Source: Citrobacter freundii
GTDB lineage: Bacteria; Bacteroidota; Bacteroidia; Chitinophagales; Chitinophagaceae
Direction: 5' to 3'
Assembly: GCA_003243445.1 (NCBI GenBank)
Contig: QFQQ01000148.1
Location: forward strand, 1 to 5,981
Length of the DNA: 5,981 bases
Part shown: piece after piece, positions 5,671 through 5,981 of the stretch
Layout: each line of letters starts with the position of its first letter
How positions within the stretch are numbered: the stretch's first letter is position 1
The notes under the pieces: generated by a model
The model's input: the letters and a program-made list of their open reading frames with translations, nothing else
Databases searched by the model: none
Told to the model about the DNA's origin: nothing
Position numbers and translations under genes: made by a program

Positions 5671-5708
5671 TTCCAGAAGTTTCAAAAGTTCCAGAGGTTT
5701 CAGAGGTT
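5671..5708 (+). repeat. Solo copy of the 9-nt repeat array
   Basis: Four consecutive 9-mers fit TTYCARARG (TTCCAGAAG, TTTCAAAAG, TTCCAGAGG, TTTCAGAGG) and are followed by TT. Unit number, length and orientation equal the left arm at 5012-5053. It starts 14 nt after the stop of the small gene, as the first array starts 9 nt after the metG stop. No inverted partner exists between 5709 and 5981, so here it cannot form the long hairpin. Confidence 0.85.
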
Positions 5709-5914
5709 GGGTGTCCGCGGCGAGAAACAGATTTCTTTGCCCAGGAATCGCGAAAGCTACGACATACAAAGGTTATGTGGTCTTCCGGATATTGTTGTCC
5801 GGCAAAACAGTTATTAAAATTCAATTTCGTTTGGTTAACAAACCCTGGCGTAGGGCCCCTCTAAATCTCCCTTCAGGCTAATCGTTACCCAAATCTATGA
5901 ATGCGTAAGGTTCC

Positions 5915-5981
5915 CGCAGATTTACGCAGATATAAAACACGCAGATGCGCAGATGGTCTGTTAAACAAGGGAGTCATCTGC
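5915..5981. repeat. CGCAGAT repeat cluster at the window edge
   Basis: CGCAGAT occurs four times (5915-5921, 5925-5931, 5940-5946, 5948-5954). GCAGATG (5949-5955, also 5941-5947) has an inverted partner CATCTGC at the last seven bases (5975-5981), giving a possible stem with a 19-nt loop. Intergenic strings of this CGCAGAT / ATCTGCG type are, as I recall, common in Bacteroidota genomes. The element is cut by the window end, so its real extent is unknown. Confidence 0.65.

Larger units (their letters stand above)
5657..5981. other. Intergenic region to the right window edge
   Basis: No convincing gene lies here; open frames across the start of the region read a 9-nt repeat (Val-Pro-Glu-type or Leu-Glu-type tandem peptides). 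Beyond the repeat at 5671-5708, minor structures are CCGGA 5785-5789 / TCCGG 5798-5802 (8-nt loop), GTTTG 5829-5833 / CAAAC 5839-5843 (5-nt loop) and a GGGCCC palindrome at 5853-5858. None is followed by a T tract. A CGCAGAT cluster fills the end. No promoter match was found for a gene beyond the window. Confidence 0.6.

Noticed and set aside
5658..5864. Plus-strand 68-aa frame (GTG start) with V-P-E-V-type repeats.
   Set aside because: Same by-product of the 9-nt array; no leader, no family resemblance.

Overview
The window looks like ordinary chromosomal DNA from a member of the Bacteroidota, possibly a Chitinophagaceae-like lineage. The phylum call rests on three things. Two perfect matches to the Bacteroidota -7 box (TAnnTTTG) lie upstream of metG. 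The start codons lack Shine-Dalgarno sequences and sit in A/T-rich leaders. The methionyl-tRNA synthetase has a KMSTS signature and a fused C-terminal tRNA-binding domain. The family-level guess is inference only.

Layout: positions 1-489 hold a strong rho-independent terminator of a gene or RNA outside the window, a doubtful small ORF, and a tandem pair of about 90-bp structured repeats. Positions 490-2420 on the minus strand hold a two-gene operon of S66-family LD-carboxypeptidases. The upstream gene carries an export signal, the downstream one does not, and they overlap by 4 nt (ATGA). Positions 2421-2884 form a divergent intergenic region with a purine-rich repeat/hairpin cluster and two tandem promoter matches for metG. 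Positions 2885-5002 encode full-length methionyl-tRNA synthetase. Positions 5012-5150 hold a very long inverted repeat built from a 9-nt periodic unit, which probably ends the metG transcript. Positions 5201-5656 encode a small protein resembling the YbjN / type III chaperone-like fold. Positions 5657-5981 are intergenic, with a third, solo copy of the 9-nt repeat array and a cluster of CGCAGAT repeats running to the window edge.

Functionally the genes are housekeeping: peptidoglycan tetrapeptide trimming (probably one exported and one cytoplasmic enzyme), tRNA charging, and a small protein of unknown role. I see no defence system, mobile element with a transposase, CRISPR array, tRNA or rRNA. 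The less ordinary content is non-coding: four distinct repeat families occupy the intergenic gaps, several with conserved or extended hairpin potential. These are the items worth a second look, rather than a new protein system.
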